Assembly: GCF_051020985.1 (NCBI RefSeq)
Contig: NW_027475149.1
Span: 434,001 to 498,000 of the forward strand
Source of the DNA: Nomia melanderi
Lineage: Eukaryota; Arthropoda; Insecta; Hymenoptera; Halictidae
Length of the DNA: 64,000 bases
Direction: 5' to 3'
This document shows positions 38,723-52,587 of the stretch, one piece after another. Numbering within the stretch: position 1 is the stretch's first letter; every line of letters begins with the position of its first letter. The position numbers and the translations under genes were made by a program. Below the pieces are notes generated by a model. The model was given only the letters and a program-made list of their open reading frames with translations, had not been told where the DNA came from and searched no databases.

Positions 38723-40898
38723 AGGTCGTTCCCGCTGCACAGACTCGTGCGCCAGGACCTTCTACAGACAATGCACTTTGATTTATTGCGCTATCTGTAA
38801 TAGCACCCGAGATATCACCAGATAAATATTGGATTTTCCCCTGACCCTGAGTGTCCGGCCCCATGAGACGGTGGTTTTTTCGGCCCCTGGTGGTCCGAGG
38901 TCGTTCCCGTTGGACAGATTCATGCGCCAGGGCCTCCTGCAGACAATGCACTTTGATTTATTGCGCTACCTGTAATAGCACCCGAGATATCACCAGATAT
39001 ATTTTGGATTTTTCCCTGACCCTGAGTGTCCGACTCCACGAGACGGTGGTTTTCTCGGCCACTGTTGGTCCGAGGTCGTTCCCGCTGCACAGATTCATGC
39101 GCTAGGGCCTCCTGCAGACAATGCACTTTGATTTATCGCGCTATCTCAAATAGCACCCGAGATATCACCAGATATATATTGGATTTTTCCCTGACCCTGA
39201 TTGTCCGGCCCCATGAGACGGTGGTTTTCTCGGCCCCTGGTGGTCCGAGGTCGTCCCCGCCGCCCGGATTCATGCGCCAGGGCCTCCTACAGACAATGCA
39301 CTTTGATTTATTGCGCTATCTGTAATAGCACCCGAGATATCACCGGATATGTATTTGATTTTTCCCCGACCCTGAGTGTCCGGCCCCATGAGATGATGGT
39401 TTTCTGGTCCCCTGGTGGCCCGAGGCCGTTCCCGCTGCACAGATGCATGCGCCAGGGCCTCCTGCAAATAATTCACTTTGGTATATTGCGCTATCTCTAA
39501 TAACACCCGTGATTTCACCAGATATATATTGGATTTTTCCCTGACCCTGAGTGTCCGGCCCCATGAGACGGTGGCTGTCTCGGCCCCTGGTGGTCCGAGG
39601 TCGTTCCCACTGCACAGATTCATGCGCCAGGGCCTCCTACAGACAACGCACTTTTTTTTATTGCGCTATCTGTAATAGCACCCGAGATATCACCAGATAT
39701 ATATTGGATTTTTCCCTGACCTTGTGTGTCCGGCCCCATGTGTCGTTGGTTTTCTCGGCCCCTGGTGATCCGAGGTCGTTCCCGCTGCACAGGTTCATGC
39801 GCCAGGGCCTCCTACAGACAATGCACTTTGATTTATTGCGCTATCTGTAATAGCACCCGAGATATCACCAGATATATATTGAATTTTTCCCTGACCCTGA
39901 GTGTCCGGCCCGATGAGACGGTGGTTTCCTCGGCCCCTGGTGGTCCGAGGTCGTTACCGCTGCACAGATGCATGCGCCACGGCCTCCTGCAGATAATTCA
40001 CTTTGGTTTATTGCGCTATCTCCAATATCACCCGAGATATCACCAGATATATATTCGATTTTCCCCTGACCCTGAGTGTCCGGCCCCATGTGACTGTGGT
40101 TTTCTCGGCCCCTGGTGTTCCGAGGTCGTCCGAGCTGCACAGATTAATGCGCCAGGGCCTCCTGCAGATAATTCACTTTGGTATATTGCGCTATCTCTAA
40201 CAGCACCCGAGATATCACTAGATATATATTGGATTTTCCCCTGATCCTGAGTGTCCGGCCCCATGAGACGGTGGTTTTCTCGGCCCCTGGTGGTCCGAGG
40301 TCGTTCCCGCTGCACAGATGCATGCGCCAGGGCCTCCTGCAGATAATTCACTTTGGTTTATTGCGCGATCCCTAATAGCACCAGAGATATCACCAGATAT
40401 ATATTGGATTTTCCCCTGACCCTGAGTGTCCGGCACCATTAGACAGTGGTTTTCTCGGCCCCTGGTGGTCCGAGGTTGTTCCCGCGGGCCAGATTCATGC
40501 GCCAGGGCCTCCTACAGACAATGCACTTTAATTTATTGCGCTATCTGTAATAGCAAACGAGATATCACCTGATATATATTTGATTTTTCCCTGACCCTGA
40601 GTGTCCGGCCCCATGAGATGATGGTTTTCTCGGCCCCTGGTGGTCCGAGGTCGTTCGTGCTTCACAGATGCATGCGCCAGGGCCTCCTGCAGATAATTCA
40701 CTTTGATTTACTGCGCTATCTGTAATAGCACCCGAGATATCACTAGATATATATTGGATTTTCCCCTGACCCTGAGTATCCGGCCCCATGAGGCGGTGGT
40801 TTTCTCGTCCACTGGTGGTCCGAGATCGTTCCCGCTGCACAGATTCATGCGTCAGGGCCACCTGCAGATAATTCACTTTGGTTTATTGCGCTATCTGT
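38723..40898 (+). repeat. 2.2-kb satellite block, shortened copy of 33.8-36.35 kb
   Basis: Same order of diagnostic monomers as 33,831-36,350 but two monomers shorter near 39.3 kb, including loss of one class-B monomer. The match stops in the monomer at about 40.9 kb, after which the other variant domain begins. Confidence 0.85.
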
Positions 40899-43800
40899 AA
40901 TAGCACCCGATATATCATCAGATATACATTGGATTTTTCACTGACAGTGAGTGTCCGGCCCCATGAAACGTCGTTTTCTCGGCCCCTGGTGGTCCGAGGT
41001 CGTTCCCGCTGCACAGATTCATGCGCCAGGGCCTCCTACAAACAATGCACTTTGATTTATTGCGCTAGCTCTGATAGCACCCGAGATATCACCAGATATA
41101 TATTGCACCTTTCCCTGACCCTGACAGTCCGGCCTCATGAGAAAGTGATTTTCTCGGCCCCTGGTGGTCCGAATTCGATCCCGCTGCACAGATTCATGCG
41201 CCAGGGCCTCCTACAGACAATGCACTTTGCTTTATTGCGCTATCAGTAATAGCACCCGAGATATCACCAGATATATATTGGATTTATCCCTGACCCTGAC
41301 AGTCCGGCCCCATGAGACGGAGCTTTTCTCGGCCCCTGGTGGTCCGAGGTCGATGCCGCTGCACAGATTCATGCGCCAGGGCCTCCTACAGACAATGCAC
41401 TTTGATTTATTGCGCTATCTGCAATAGCACCCGAGATATAACCAGATATATATTGGAATTTTCCCTGACCATGAGTGTCCGACCCCATGAGACGGTGGTT
41501 TTCTCGGCCCCTGGTGGTCCGAGGTCGATTCCGCTGCACAGATTCATGCGCCAAGGCATCCTGCAGACAATTCACTTTGGTTTATTGCGCTATCTGTAAC
41601 AGCACCCGAGATATCATCAGATAGATGCTGGATTTTTACGTGACCTTGTGTGACGGATTCCGAATATCTGTAATTTTCTCGGCCCCTGGTGGTCCGAGGT
41701 AGTTCCTGCTGCACAGATTCATACGCCAGTGCCTCGTACAGACAATGTACCTTGATTTATTGCGCTATCTCTAATAGCACCCGAGATATCACCAGATATA
41801 TATTGGATTTTCCCCTGACCCTGAGTGTCCGGCCCAATGAGACTGTGGTTTCCTCGGCCCCTGGTGGTCCGAGGTCGTTCCCGCTGCACAGATCCATGCG
41901 CCAGGGCCTCCTGCAGATAATTCACTTTCGTTTATTGCGCTATCTGTAATAGCACCCGAGATATCACCAGATATATATTGGATTTTTCCCTGACACTGAG
42001 TGTCGAACACCATGAGACGGTAGTTTTCTCGGCCCCTGGTGGTCCCAGGTCGTTCCCGCTGCACAGATTCATGCGCTATGGCCTCCTGCAGACAATGCAC
42101 TTTGATTTATTGCGCTATCTCTAATAGCACCCGAGATATCACCAGATATATATTGCACCTTTCCCTGACGCTGACAGTCCGGCCTCATGAGAAAGTGATT
42201 TTCTCGGCCCCTGGTGGTCCGAATTCGATCCCGCTGCACAGATTCATGCGCCAGGGCCTCCTACAGACAATGCACTTTGCTTTATTGCGCTATCAGCAAT
42301 AGCACCCGAGGTATCACCAGATATATATTGGATTTTCCCCTGACACTGAGTGTCCGGCCCCATGAGACGGTGGTTTTCTCAGCCCCTGGTGGTCCGAGGT
42401 CGTTCCCGCGGCACAGATTCATGCGCCAGGGCCTCCTGCAGACAATGCACTTTGATTTATTTCGCTATCTCTAATAGCACCCGAGATATCACCAGATATA
42501 TATTGGATTTATCCCTGACCCTGACAGTCCGGCCCCATGAGACGGAGCTTTTCTCGGCCCCTGGTGGTCCGAGGTCGATGCCGCTGCACAGATTCATGCG
42601 CCAGGGCCTCCTACAGACAATGCACTTTGATTTATTGCGCTATCTGCAATAGCACCCGAGATATCACCAGATATATATTGGAATTTTCCCTGACCCTGAG
42701 TGTCCGACCCCATGAGACGGTGGTTTTCTCGGCCCCTGGTGGTCCGAGGTCGATTCCGCTGCACGGATTCATGCGCCAAGGCATCCTGCAGACAATTCAC
42801 TTTGGTTTATTGCGCTATCTGTAACAGCACCCGAGATATCATGAGATAGATGCTGGAATTTTACGTGACCTTGTGTGACGGATTCCGAATATCTGTAATT
42901 TTCTCGGCCCCTGGTGGTCCGAGGTAGTTCCTGCTGCACAGATTCATACGCCAGTGCCTCGTACAGACAATGGACTTTGATTTATTGCTCTACCTCTAAT
43001 AGCACCCGAGATATCACCATATATATATTGGATTCTTCCCTGACCCTGACAGTCCGGCCCCATGTGTCGGTGGTTTTCTCGGCCACTGGTGGTCCTAGGT
43101 CGTTCCCGCTGCACAGATTCATGAGCCAGGGCCCCCTGCAGATAGTTCACTTTGGTTTAGTGCGCGATCTGTAATAGCACCCGAGATATCACCAGATATA
43201 TATTGGATTTTTCCCTGACACTGAGTGTCGAACACCATGAGACGGTAGTTTTCTCGGCCCCTGGTGGTCCCAGGTCGTTCCCGCTGCACAGATTCATGCG
43301 CTATGGCCTCCTGCAGACAATGCACTTTGATTTATTGCGCTATCTCTAATAGCACCCGAGATATCACCAGATATATATTGGATTTTTCCCTAACCCTGAG
43401 TGTCCGGCCCGATGGGACGGTGGTTGTCTCGGCCCCTGGTGGTCGGAGGTCGTTCCCGCTGCACAGATGCATGCGCCAGGGCCTCCTGCAGATAATTCAC
43501 TTTGCTTTATTGCGCTATCAGTAATAGCACCCGAGGTATCACCAGATATATATTGGATTTTCCCCTGACACTGAGTGTCCGGCCCCATGAGACGGTGGTT
43601 TTCTCGGCCCCTGGTGGTCCGAGGTCGTTCCCGCGGCACAGATTTATGCGCCAGGGCCTCCTGCAGACAATGCACTTTGATTTATTTCGCTATCTCTAAT
43701 AGCACCCGAGATATCACCAGATATATATTGGATTTATCCCTGACCCTGACAGTCCGGCCCCATGAGACGGAGCTTTTCTCGGCCCCTGGTGGTCCGAGGT

Positions 43801-46800
43801 CGATGCCGCTCCACAGATTCATGCGCCAGGGCCTCCTGCAGACAATGAACTTTGCTTTATTGCGCTATCAGTAATAGCACCCGAGATATCACCAGATATA
43901 TATTGGATTTTCCCCTGACACTGAGTGTCCGGCCCCATGAGACGGTGGTTTTCTCAGCCCCTGGTGGTCCGAGGTCGTTCCCGCGGCACAGATTCATGCG
44001 CCAGGGCCTCCTGCAGACAATGCACTTTGATTTATTTCGCTATCTCTAATAGCACCCGAGATATCACCAGATATATATTGGATTTATCCCTGACCCTGAC
44101 AGTCCGGCCCCATGAGACGGAGCTTTTCTCGGCCCCTGGTGGTCCGAGGTCGATGCCGCTGCACAGATTCATGCGCCAGGGCCTCCTACAGACAATGCAC
44201 TTTGATTTATTTCGCTATCTCTAATAGCACCCGAGATATCACCAGATATATATTGGATTTATCCCTGACCCTGACAGTCCGGCCCCATGAGACGGAGCTT
44301 TTCTCGGCCCCTGGTGGTCCGAGGTCGATGCCGCTGCACAGATTCATGCGCCAGGGCCTCCTACAGACAATGCACTTTGATTTATTGCGCTATCTGCAAT
44401 AGCACCCGAGATATCACCAGATATATATTGGAATTTTCCCTGACCCTGAGTGTCCGACCCCATGAGACGGTGGTTTTCTCGGCCCCTGGTGGTCCGAGGT
44501 CGATTCCGCTGCACAGATTCATGCGCCAAGGCATCCTGCAGGCAATTCACTTTGGTTTATTGCGCTATCTGTAACAGCACCCGAGATATCATCAGATAGA
44601 TGCTGGAATTTTACGTGACCTTGTGTGACGGATTCCGAATATCTGTAATTTTCTCGGCCCCTGGTGGTCCGAGGTAGTTCCTGCTGCACAGATTCATACG
44701 CCAGTGCCTCGTACAGACAATGGACTTTGATTTATTGCTCTACCTCTAATAGCACCCGAGATATCACCATATATATATTGGATTCTTCCCTGACCCTGAC
44801 AGTCCGGCCCCATATGTCGGTGGTTTTCTCGGCCACTGGTGGTCCTAGGTCGTTCCCGCTGCACAGATTCATGAGCCAGGGCCCCCTGCAGATAGTTCAC
44901 TTTGGTTTAGTGCGCGATCTGTAATAGCACCCGAGATATCACCAGATATATATTGGATTTTTCCCTGACACTGAGTGTCGAACACCATGAGACGGTAGTT
45001 TTCTCGGCCCCTGGTGGTCCCAGGTCGTTCCCGCTGCACAGATTCATGCGCTATGGCCTCCTGCAGACAATGCACTTTGATTTATTGCGCTATCTCTAAT
45101 AGCACCCGAGATATCACCAGATATATATTGGATTTATCCCTGACCCTGACAGTCCGGCCCCATGAGACGGAGCTTTTCTGGGCCCCTGGTGGTCCGAGGT
45201 CGATGCCGCTGCACAGATTCATGCGCCAGGGCCTCCTGCAGACAATGAACTTTGATTTATTTCGCTATCCCTAATAGCACCCGAGATATCACCAGACGTA
45301 TATGGGATTTTTCCCCGACCCTGAGTGTCCGACCCCATGAGACGGTGGTTTTCTCGGCCCCTGGTGGTCCTAGGTCAATCCCGCTGCACAGATTCACGCT
45401 CCTGGGCCTCCTACAGACAATGCACTTTGATTTATTGCGCTATCTGTAATAGCACCCGAGATATCACCAGATATATATTGGATTGTTCCCTGACCCTGAG
45501 TGTCCGACCCCATGAGACGGTCGTTTTCTCAGCCCCTGATGGTCCGAGGTCGCTCCCGCTGCACAGATTCATTCGCCAGTGTCTCCTACAGACAATGCAC
45601 TTTGATTTATTGCCCTATCTCTAATAGCACCCGAGATATCACCAGATATATATTGGATTTTTCCCTGACCCTAACAGTCCGGCCCCATGAGACGGTGATT
45701 TTCTCGGCCCCTGCTGGTCCGAGGTCGATCCCGCTGCACAGATTCATGCGCCAGGGCCTCCTACAGACAATGTACTTTGATTTATTGCGCTATCTCTAAT
45801 AGCACCCGAGATATCACCAGATATATATTGGATTTTCCCCTGACCCCGAGTTTCCGGCCCCATGAGACGGTGGTTGTCTCGGCCCCTGGAGATCCGAGGT
45901 CGTTCCCGCTGCACAGATGCATGCGCTAGGGCCTCCTGCAGACAATGCACTTTGATTTATTGCGCTAGCTCTAATAGCACCCGAGATATCACCAGATATA
46001 TATTGCACCTTTCTCTGACCCTGACAGTCCGGCCCCATGAGACGGAGCTTTTCTCGGCCCCTGGTGGTCCGAGGTCGATGCCGCTCCACAGATTCATGCG
46101 CCAGGGCCTCCTGCAGACAATGAACTTTGCTTTATTGCGCTATCAGTAATAGCACCCGAGATATCACCAGATATATATTGGATTTTCCCCTGACACTGAG
46201 TGTCCGGCCCCATGAGACGGTGGTTTTCTCAGCCCCTGGTGGTCCGAGGTCGATCCCGCTGCACAGATTCATGCGCCAGGGCCACCTGCAGACAATGCAC
46301 TTTGAGTTATTGCGCTATCTCTAATAGCACACGAGATATCACCAGATATATATTGGATTTTTCCCTGACCCTGTCTTTCCGGCCCCATGAGACGGTGATT
46401 TCCTCGGCCCCTGGTGGTCCGAGGTCGATCCCGCTGCACAGATTCATGCGCCAGGGCCTCCTACAGACAATGCACTTTGATTTATTGCGCTATCTTCAAT
46501 AGCACCCGAGATATCACCAGATATATATTGGATTTTTCCTTGACCCTGACAGTCCGGCCCCATGTATCGATGGTTTACGCGGTCCCTCGTGGTCCGAGGA
46601 CGATCCGGCAGAACAGATTCATGCGCCAAGGCTTCCTGCAGGCAATTCACTTTGGTTTATTGCGCGATCTGTAATAGCACCCGAGATATCAACAGATATA
46701 TGCTGGATTTTTACATGACCTTGGGTGGCGGATTCCGAATATCTGTAATTTTCTCGGCCCCTGGTGGTCCGAGGTAGTTCCTGCTGCACAGATTCATTCG

Positions 46801-46985
46801 CCAGTGCCTCCTACAGACAATGCGCTTTGATTTATTGCGCTATCTCTAATAGCACCCGAGATATCACCAGATATATATTGGATTTTTCCCTGACCCTGCC
46901 AGTCCGACCCCATGAGACGGTGATTTTCTCGGACCCTAGTGGTCCGAGGTCGATCCCGCTGCACAGATTCATGCGCCAGGGCCTG
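40899..46985 (+). repeat. Satellite stretch with a 1,750-bp (ten-monomer) duplication
   Basis: 42,450-43,385 matches 44,200-45,135 at an offset of exactly 1,750 bp; one difference seen is ATGTGTCGG against ATATGTCGG near 44,813. Monomers carrying GACGGAGCTTTTC recur in direct succession around 44.1-44.3 kb. The stretch shares blocks with 21.5-23.0 kb. Confidence 0.82.
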
Positions 46986-49900
46986 CTACAGACAATGCAC
47001 TTTGATTTATTGTGCTATCTGTAATAGCACCAGAGATATCACCATATATATATTGGATTTTCCCCTGACAATGAGTGTCCGGCCCCATGAGACGGTAGTT
47101 TTCTCGGCCCCTGGTGGTCCCAGGTCGTTCCCACTGCACAGATTCATGCGCTAGGGCCTCCTGCAGACAATGCACTTTGATTTATTGCGCTATCTCTAAT
47201 AGCACCCGAGATATCACCAGATATATATTGGATTTTCCCCTGACCCTAACAGTCCGGCCCCATGAGACGGTGATATTCTCGGCCCCTGGTGGTCCGAGGT
47301 CGATCCCGCTGCACAGATTCATGCGCCAGGGCCTCCTGCAGACAATGCACTTTGATTTATTGCGCTATCTTTAATAGCATCCGAGATATCACCAGATATA
47401 TATTGGATTTTTCCTTGACCCTGAGTGTCCGACCCCATGTGGCGATGGTTTTCTCGGTCCCTCGTGGTCCGAGGTCGATCCGGCTGACCAGATTCATGCG
47501 CCAAGGCTTCCTGCAGGCAATTCACTTTGGTTTATTGCGCGATCTGTAATAGCACCCGAGATATCAAAAGATATATGCTGGATTTTTACATGATCTTGGG
47601 TGACGGATTCCGAATATCTGTAATTTTCTCGGCCCCCGGTGGTCCGAGGTAGTTCCTGCTGCACAGATTCAGTCGCCAGTGCCTCCTACAGACAATGCAC
47701 TTTGATTTATTGCGCTATCTGTAATAGCACCCGAGATATCACCATACATATATTGGATTTTCCCCTGACAATGAGTGTCCGGCCACATGAGACGGTAGTT
47801 TTCTCGCCCCTGGTGGTCCGAGGTCGATCCCGCTGCACAGATTCATGCGACAGGGTCTCCTACAGACAATGCACTTTGATTTATTTGGCTATCTGTAATA
47901 GCACCCGAGATATCACCAGATATATATTGGATTTTTCCCTGACCCTGAGTGTCCGGCCCCATGAGACGGTAGTTTTCTCGGCCACTGCTGGTCCGAGGTC
48001 GATCCCGCTGCACAGATTCATGCGACAGGGTCTCCTACAGACAATGCACTTTGATTTATTGGGCTATCTGTAATAGCACCCGAGATATCACCAGATATAT
48101 ATTGGATTTTTCCTTGACCCTGACAGTCCGGCCCCATGTGTCGATGGTTTTCTCGGTCCCTCGTGGTCCGAGGTCGATCCGGCTGAACAGATTCATGCGC
48201 CAAGGCTTCCTGCAGGCAATTCACTTTGGTTTACTGCGCGATCTGTAATAGCACCCGAGATATCAAAAGATATATGCTGGATTTTTACATGACCTTGGGT
48301 GACGTATTCCGAATATCTGTAATTTTCTCCACCCCTGGTGGTCCAAGGTAGTTCCTGCTGCACAGATTCATTCGCCAGTGCCTCCTACAGACAATGCACT
48401 TTGATTTATTGCGCTATCTCTAATAGCACCCGAGATATCACCAGATGTATATTGGATTTTTCCCCGACCCTGACAGTCCGACCCCATGAGACGGTGATTT
48501 TCTCGGACCCAGGTGGTCAGAAGTCGATCACGCTGCACAGATTCATGCGCCAGGGCCTCCTGCAGACAATGCACTTTGATTTATTGCGCTATCTGTAATA
48601 GCACCCGAGATGTCACCAGATATTTGCTGGATTTTTACATGACCTTGGGTGACGGATTCCGAATATCTGTAATTTTCTCGGCCACTGGTGGTCCGAGGTC
48701 GTTCCTGCGGCACAGATTCATTCGCAAGGGCCTCCTACAGACAATGCACTTTTGTTTATTGCGCTATCTGTAATAGCACCTGAGATATCACCAGATATAT
48801 GCTGGATTTTTACATGACCTTGGGTGACGGATTCCGAATATCTGTAATTTTCTCGGCCCCTGGTGGTCCGAGGTCGTTCCCGCTGCACAGATTCATTCGC
48901 CTGGGCCTCCTACAGACAATGCACTTTGATTTATTGCGCTATCTGTAATAGCACCCGAGATATCACCAGATATATATTGGATTTTCCCCTGACCCTGAGT
49001 GTCCGGCCCCATGAGACGGAGGTTTTCTCGGCCCGTGGTGGTCCGAGGTCGTTCACGCTGGCCAGATTCATGCGCCAGGGTCTCCTACAGACCAGGCACT
49101 TTGATTTATTGCGCTATCTGAAACAGCACCCGAGATATCACTAGATATATATTGGATTTTCCAGTGACCCTGAGTGTCCGGCCCCATGAGACGGTGGATT
49201 TCTCGGCCCGTGGTGGTCCGAGGGCTTTCCCGCTTGCCAGATTCATGCGCCAGGGCCTCCTACAGACAATGCACTTTGATTTATTGCGCTATCTCTAATA
49301 GCACCCGAGATATCACCAGATATATATTGAATTTTCCCCTGACCCTGTGTGTCCGGCCCCATGTGACTGTGGTTTTCTCGCCCCCTGGTGGTCCGTGGTC
49401 GTTCCCGCTGCACAGATGCATGCGCCAGGGCCTCCTGCAGGTAACTCACTTGGGTTTATTGCGCTATCTCTAATAGCACCCGCGATATCACCAGATGTAT
49501 ATTGGATTTTCCCCTGACCCTGAGTGACCGGCCCCATGAGACGGTGGCTTTCTCGGCCCCTGTTTGTCCGAGGTCGTTCGAGCTGCACAGATTCATGCGC
49601 CAGTGCCACCTACAGACAATGCACTTTGATTTATTGCGCTATCTGTAATAACACCCGAGATATCACCACATATATATTGGATTTTTCCCTGACCCTGAGT
49701 GTCCGGCCCCATGAGACTGTGGTTTTCTCGGCACCTGGTGCTCCGAGGTAGTTCCCGCTGGCCAGATTCATGCGCCAGGGCCTCCTACAGACAATGCACT
49801 TTGATTTATTGCGCTATCTGTAATAGCACCCGCGATATCACCAGATATATATTGGATTATTCCCTGACCCTGAGTGTCCGGCCCCATGAGACGGAGGTTT

Positions 49901-52587
49901 TCTCGGCCCGTGGTGGTCCGAGGTCGTTCCCGCTGCACAGATTCATGCGCCAGGGCCTCCTGCAGATAATTCACTTTGGTTTATTGCGCTATCTCTAATA
50001 GCACCCGAGATATCACCAGGTATATATTGGATTTTCCCCTGTCCCTGAGTGTCCGGCCCCATGAGACGGTGGTGTTCTTGGCCCCTGGTGGTCCGAGGTC
50101 GTTCTCGCTGCACAGATGCATGCGCCAGGGCCTCCTGCAGATAATTCACTTTGGTTTATTGCGCTATCTCTAATAGCACCCGAGACATCACCAGATATAT
50201 ATACCGGATTTTTCCCTAACCCTGACAGTCCGGCCCCATGAGACGGTGATTTTCTCGGCCCCTGGTGGTCCGAGGTCGTTCCCGCTGCACAGATTCATGC
50301 GCTAGGGCCTCCTGCAGACAATGCACTTTGATTTATCGCGCTATCTCAAATAGCACCCGAGATATCACCTGATTTATAATGGATTTTTCCCTGACCCTGA
50401 GTGTCCGGCCCCATGAGACGGTAGTTTTCTCGGCCCCTGGTGGTCCGAGGTCGTTCCCGCTGCACAGATTCATGTGCTAGGGCCTCCGGCAGACAATGCA
50501 CTTTAGATTTATTGCGCTATCTCTAATAGCACCCGAGATATCACCAGATATATATTGGATTTCTCCCTGACCCTGACAGTCCGGCCCCATGAGACGGTGA
50601 TTTTCTCGGCCCCTGGTGGTCCGAGGTCGTTCCCGCTGCACATATTCATGCGCTAGGGCCTCCTGCAGACAATGCACTTTGATTAATTGCGCAATCTCTA
50701 AGAGCAGCCGAGATATCACCAGATATATATTGGATTTTTCCCTGACCCTGACAGTCCGACCCGATGAGACGGTGGCTTTCTCGGCCCCTGTTTGTCCGAC
50801 GTCGTTCGAGCTGCACAGATTCATGCGCCAGTGCCACCTACAGACAATGCACTTTGATTTATTGCGCTATCTGTAATAACACCCGAGATATCACCAGATA
50901 TATATTGGATTTTTCCCTGACCCTGACAGTCCGACCCCATGAGACGGTGGTTTTCTCGGCCCCTGGTGGTCCGAGGTCGTTCCCGCTGCACAGATTCATG
51001 CGCCGGTGCCTACTGCAGACAATGCACTTCGAATTATTTCGCTATCTCTAATAGCACCCGAGATATCAACAGATATATATTCGATTTTTCCTTGACCCTG
51101 ACAGTCCGGCCCCATGTGTCGATGGTTTTCTCGGTCCCTCGTGGTCCGAGGTCATTCCCGCTGGCCAGATTCATGCGCCAGGGCCTCCTACAGACAATGC
51201 ACTTTGATTTATTGCGCTATCTCTAATAGCACCCGAGATATCACTAGATATATATTGGATTTTCCCCTGACCCTGAGTGTCCGGCCCCATGAGACGGTGG
51301 TTTTCTCGGTCCCTCGTGGTCCGAGGTCGATCCCGCTGCACAGATTCATGCGCCAGGGCCTCCTACAGACAATGCACTTTGATTTATTGCGCTATCTGTA
51401 ATAGCACCCGAGATATCACCAGATATATATTTGATTTTTCCCAGACCCTGAGTGTCCGGCCCCATGAGACGGTGGTTTTCTCTGCCCCTGGTGGTCCGAG
51501 GTCGTTCCCGCTGACCAGATTCATGCGCCAGGGCCTCCTACAGACAATGCACTTTGATTTATTGCGCTATCTGTAATAGCACCCGAGATATCACCAGATA
51601 TATACTGGATTTTTCCCTGACCCTGAGTGTCCGGCCCCATGAGACGGTGGTTTTCTCTGCCCTTGGTGGTCCGAGATCGTTCCCGCTGGCCAGATTCATG
51701 CGCCAGGGCCTCCTACAGACAATGCACTTTGATTTATTGCGCTATCTCTAATAGCACCCGAGATATAACCAGATATATATTGGATTTTCCCCTGACCCTG
51801 AGTGTCCGACCCCATGAGACTGTGGTTTTCTCTTCCCCTGGTTGTCCGAGGTCGTTCCCACTGCACAGATTCAGGCGCCAGGGCCTCCTACAAACAATGC
51901 ACTTTGATTTATTGCGCTATCTGAAATAGCACCCGAGATATCACCAGATATATATTGGATTTTTCACTGACCCTAAGTGTCCGGCGCCTCGGGACGGTGG
52001 TTTTCTCGGCCCCTGGTTGTCCGAGGTCGTTCCCGCTGCACAGATTCATGCGCCAGGGCCTCCTTCAGATAATTCACTTTGGTTTATTGCGCTATCTCTA
52101 ATAGCACTCAAGATATCGCCAGATATATATTGGATTTTTCCAAGACCCTGAGTGTCCGGCCCCTCGGGACGGTGGTTTTGTCGGCCCCTGGTGGTCCGAG
52201 GTCGTTCCCGCTGCACAGATTCGTGCGCCAGGGCCTCCTACAGACAATGCACTTTGATTTATTGCGCTATCTGTAAAAGCACCCGAGATATCACCAGATA
52301 TATATTGGATTTTCCCCTGACCCTGAGTGTCCGGCCCCATGCGACTGTGGATTTCTCGGCCCCTGGTGGTCCGAGGTCGTTCCCGCTGCACAGATTCATG
52401 CGCCAGGGCCTCCTACAGACAATGCACATTGATTTATTGCGCTATCTGTAATAGCACCAGAGATATCACCAGATATATATTGGATTTTACCCTGACCCTG
52501 AGTGTCCGGCCCCATGCGACTGTGGTTTTCTCGGCCCCTGGTGGTCCGAGGTCGTTCCCGCTGCACAGATTCATGCGCCAGGGCCTC
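46986..52587 (+). repeat. 5,602-bp higher-order unit, copy 1
   Basis: Unit of 32 monomers plus 2 bp, repeated directly at 52,588. The extra bases come from three indels inside the unit: one missing base near 47,806, two extra near 50,205 (ATATATACCGGA) and one extra near 50,506 (CTTTAGATTTATT). All three recur at the same place in copy 2. Confidence 0.93.
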
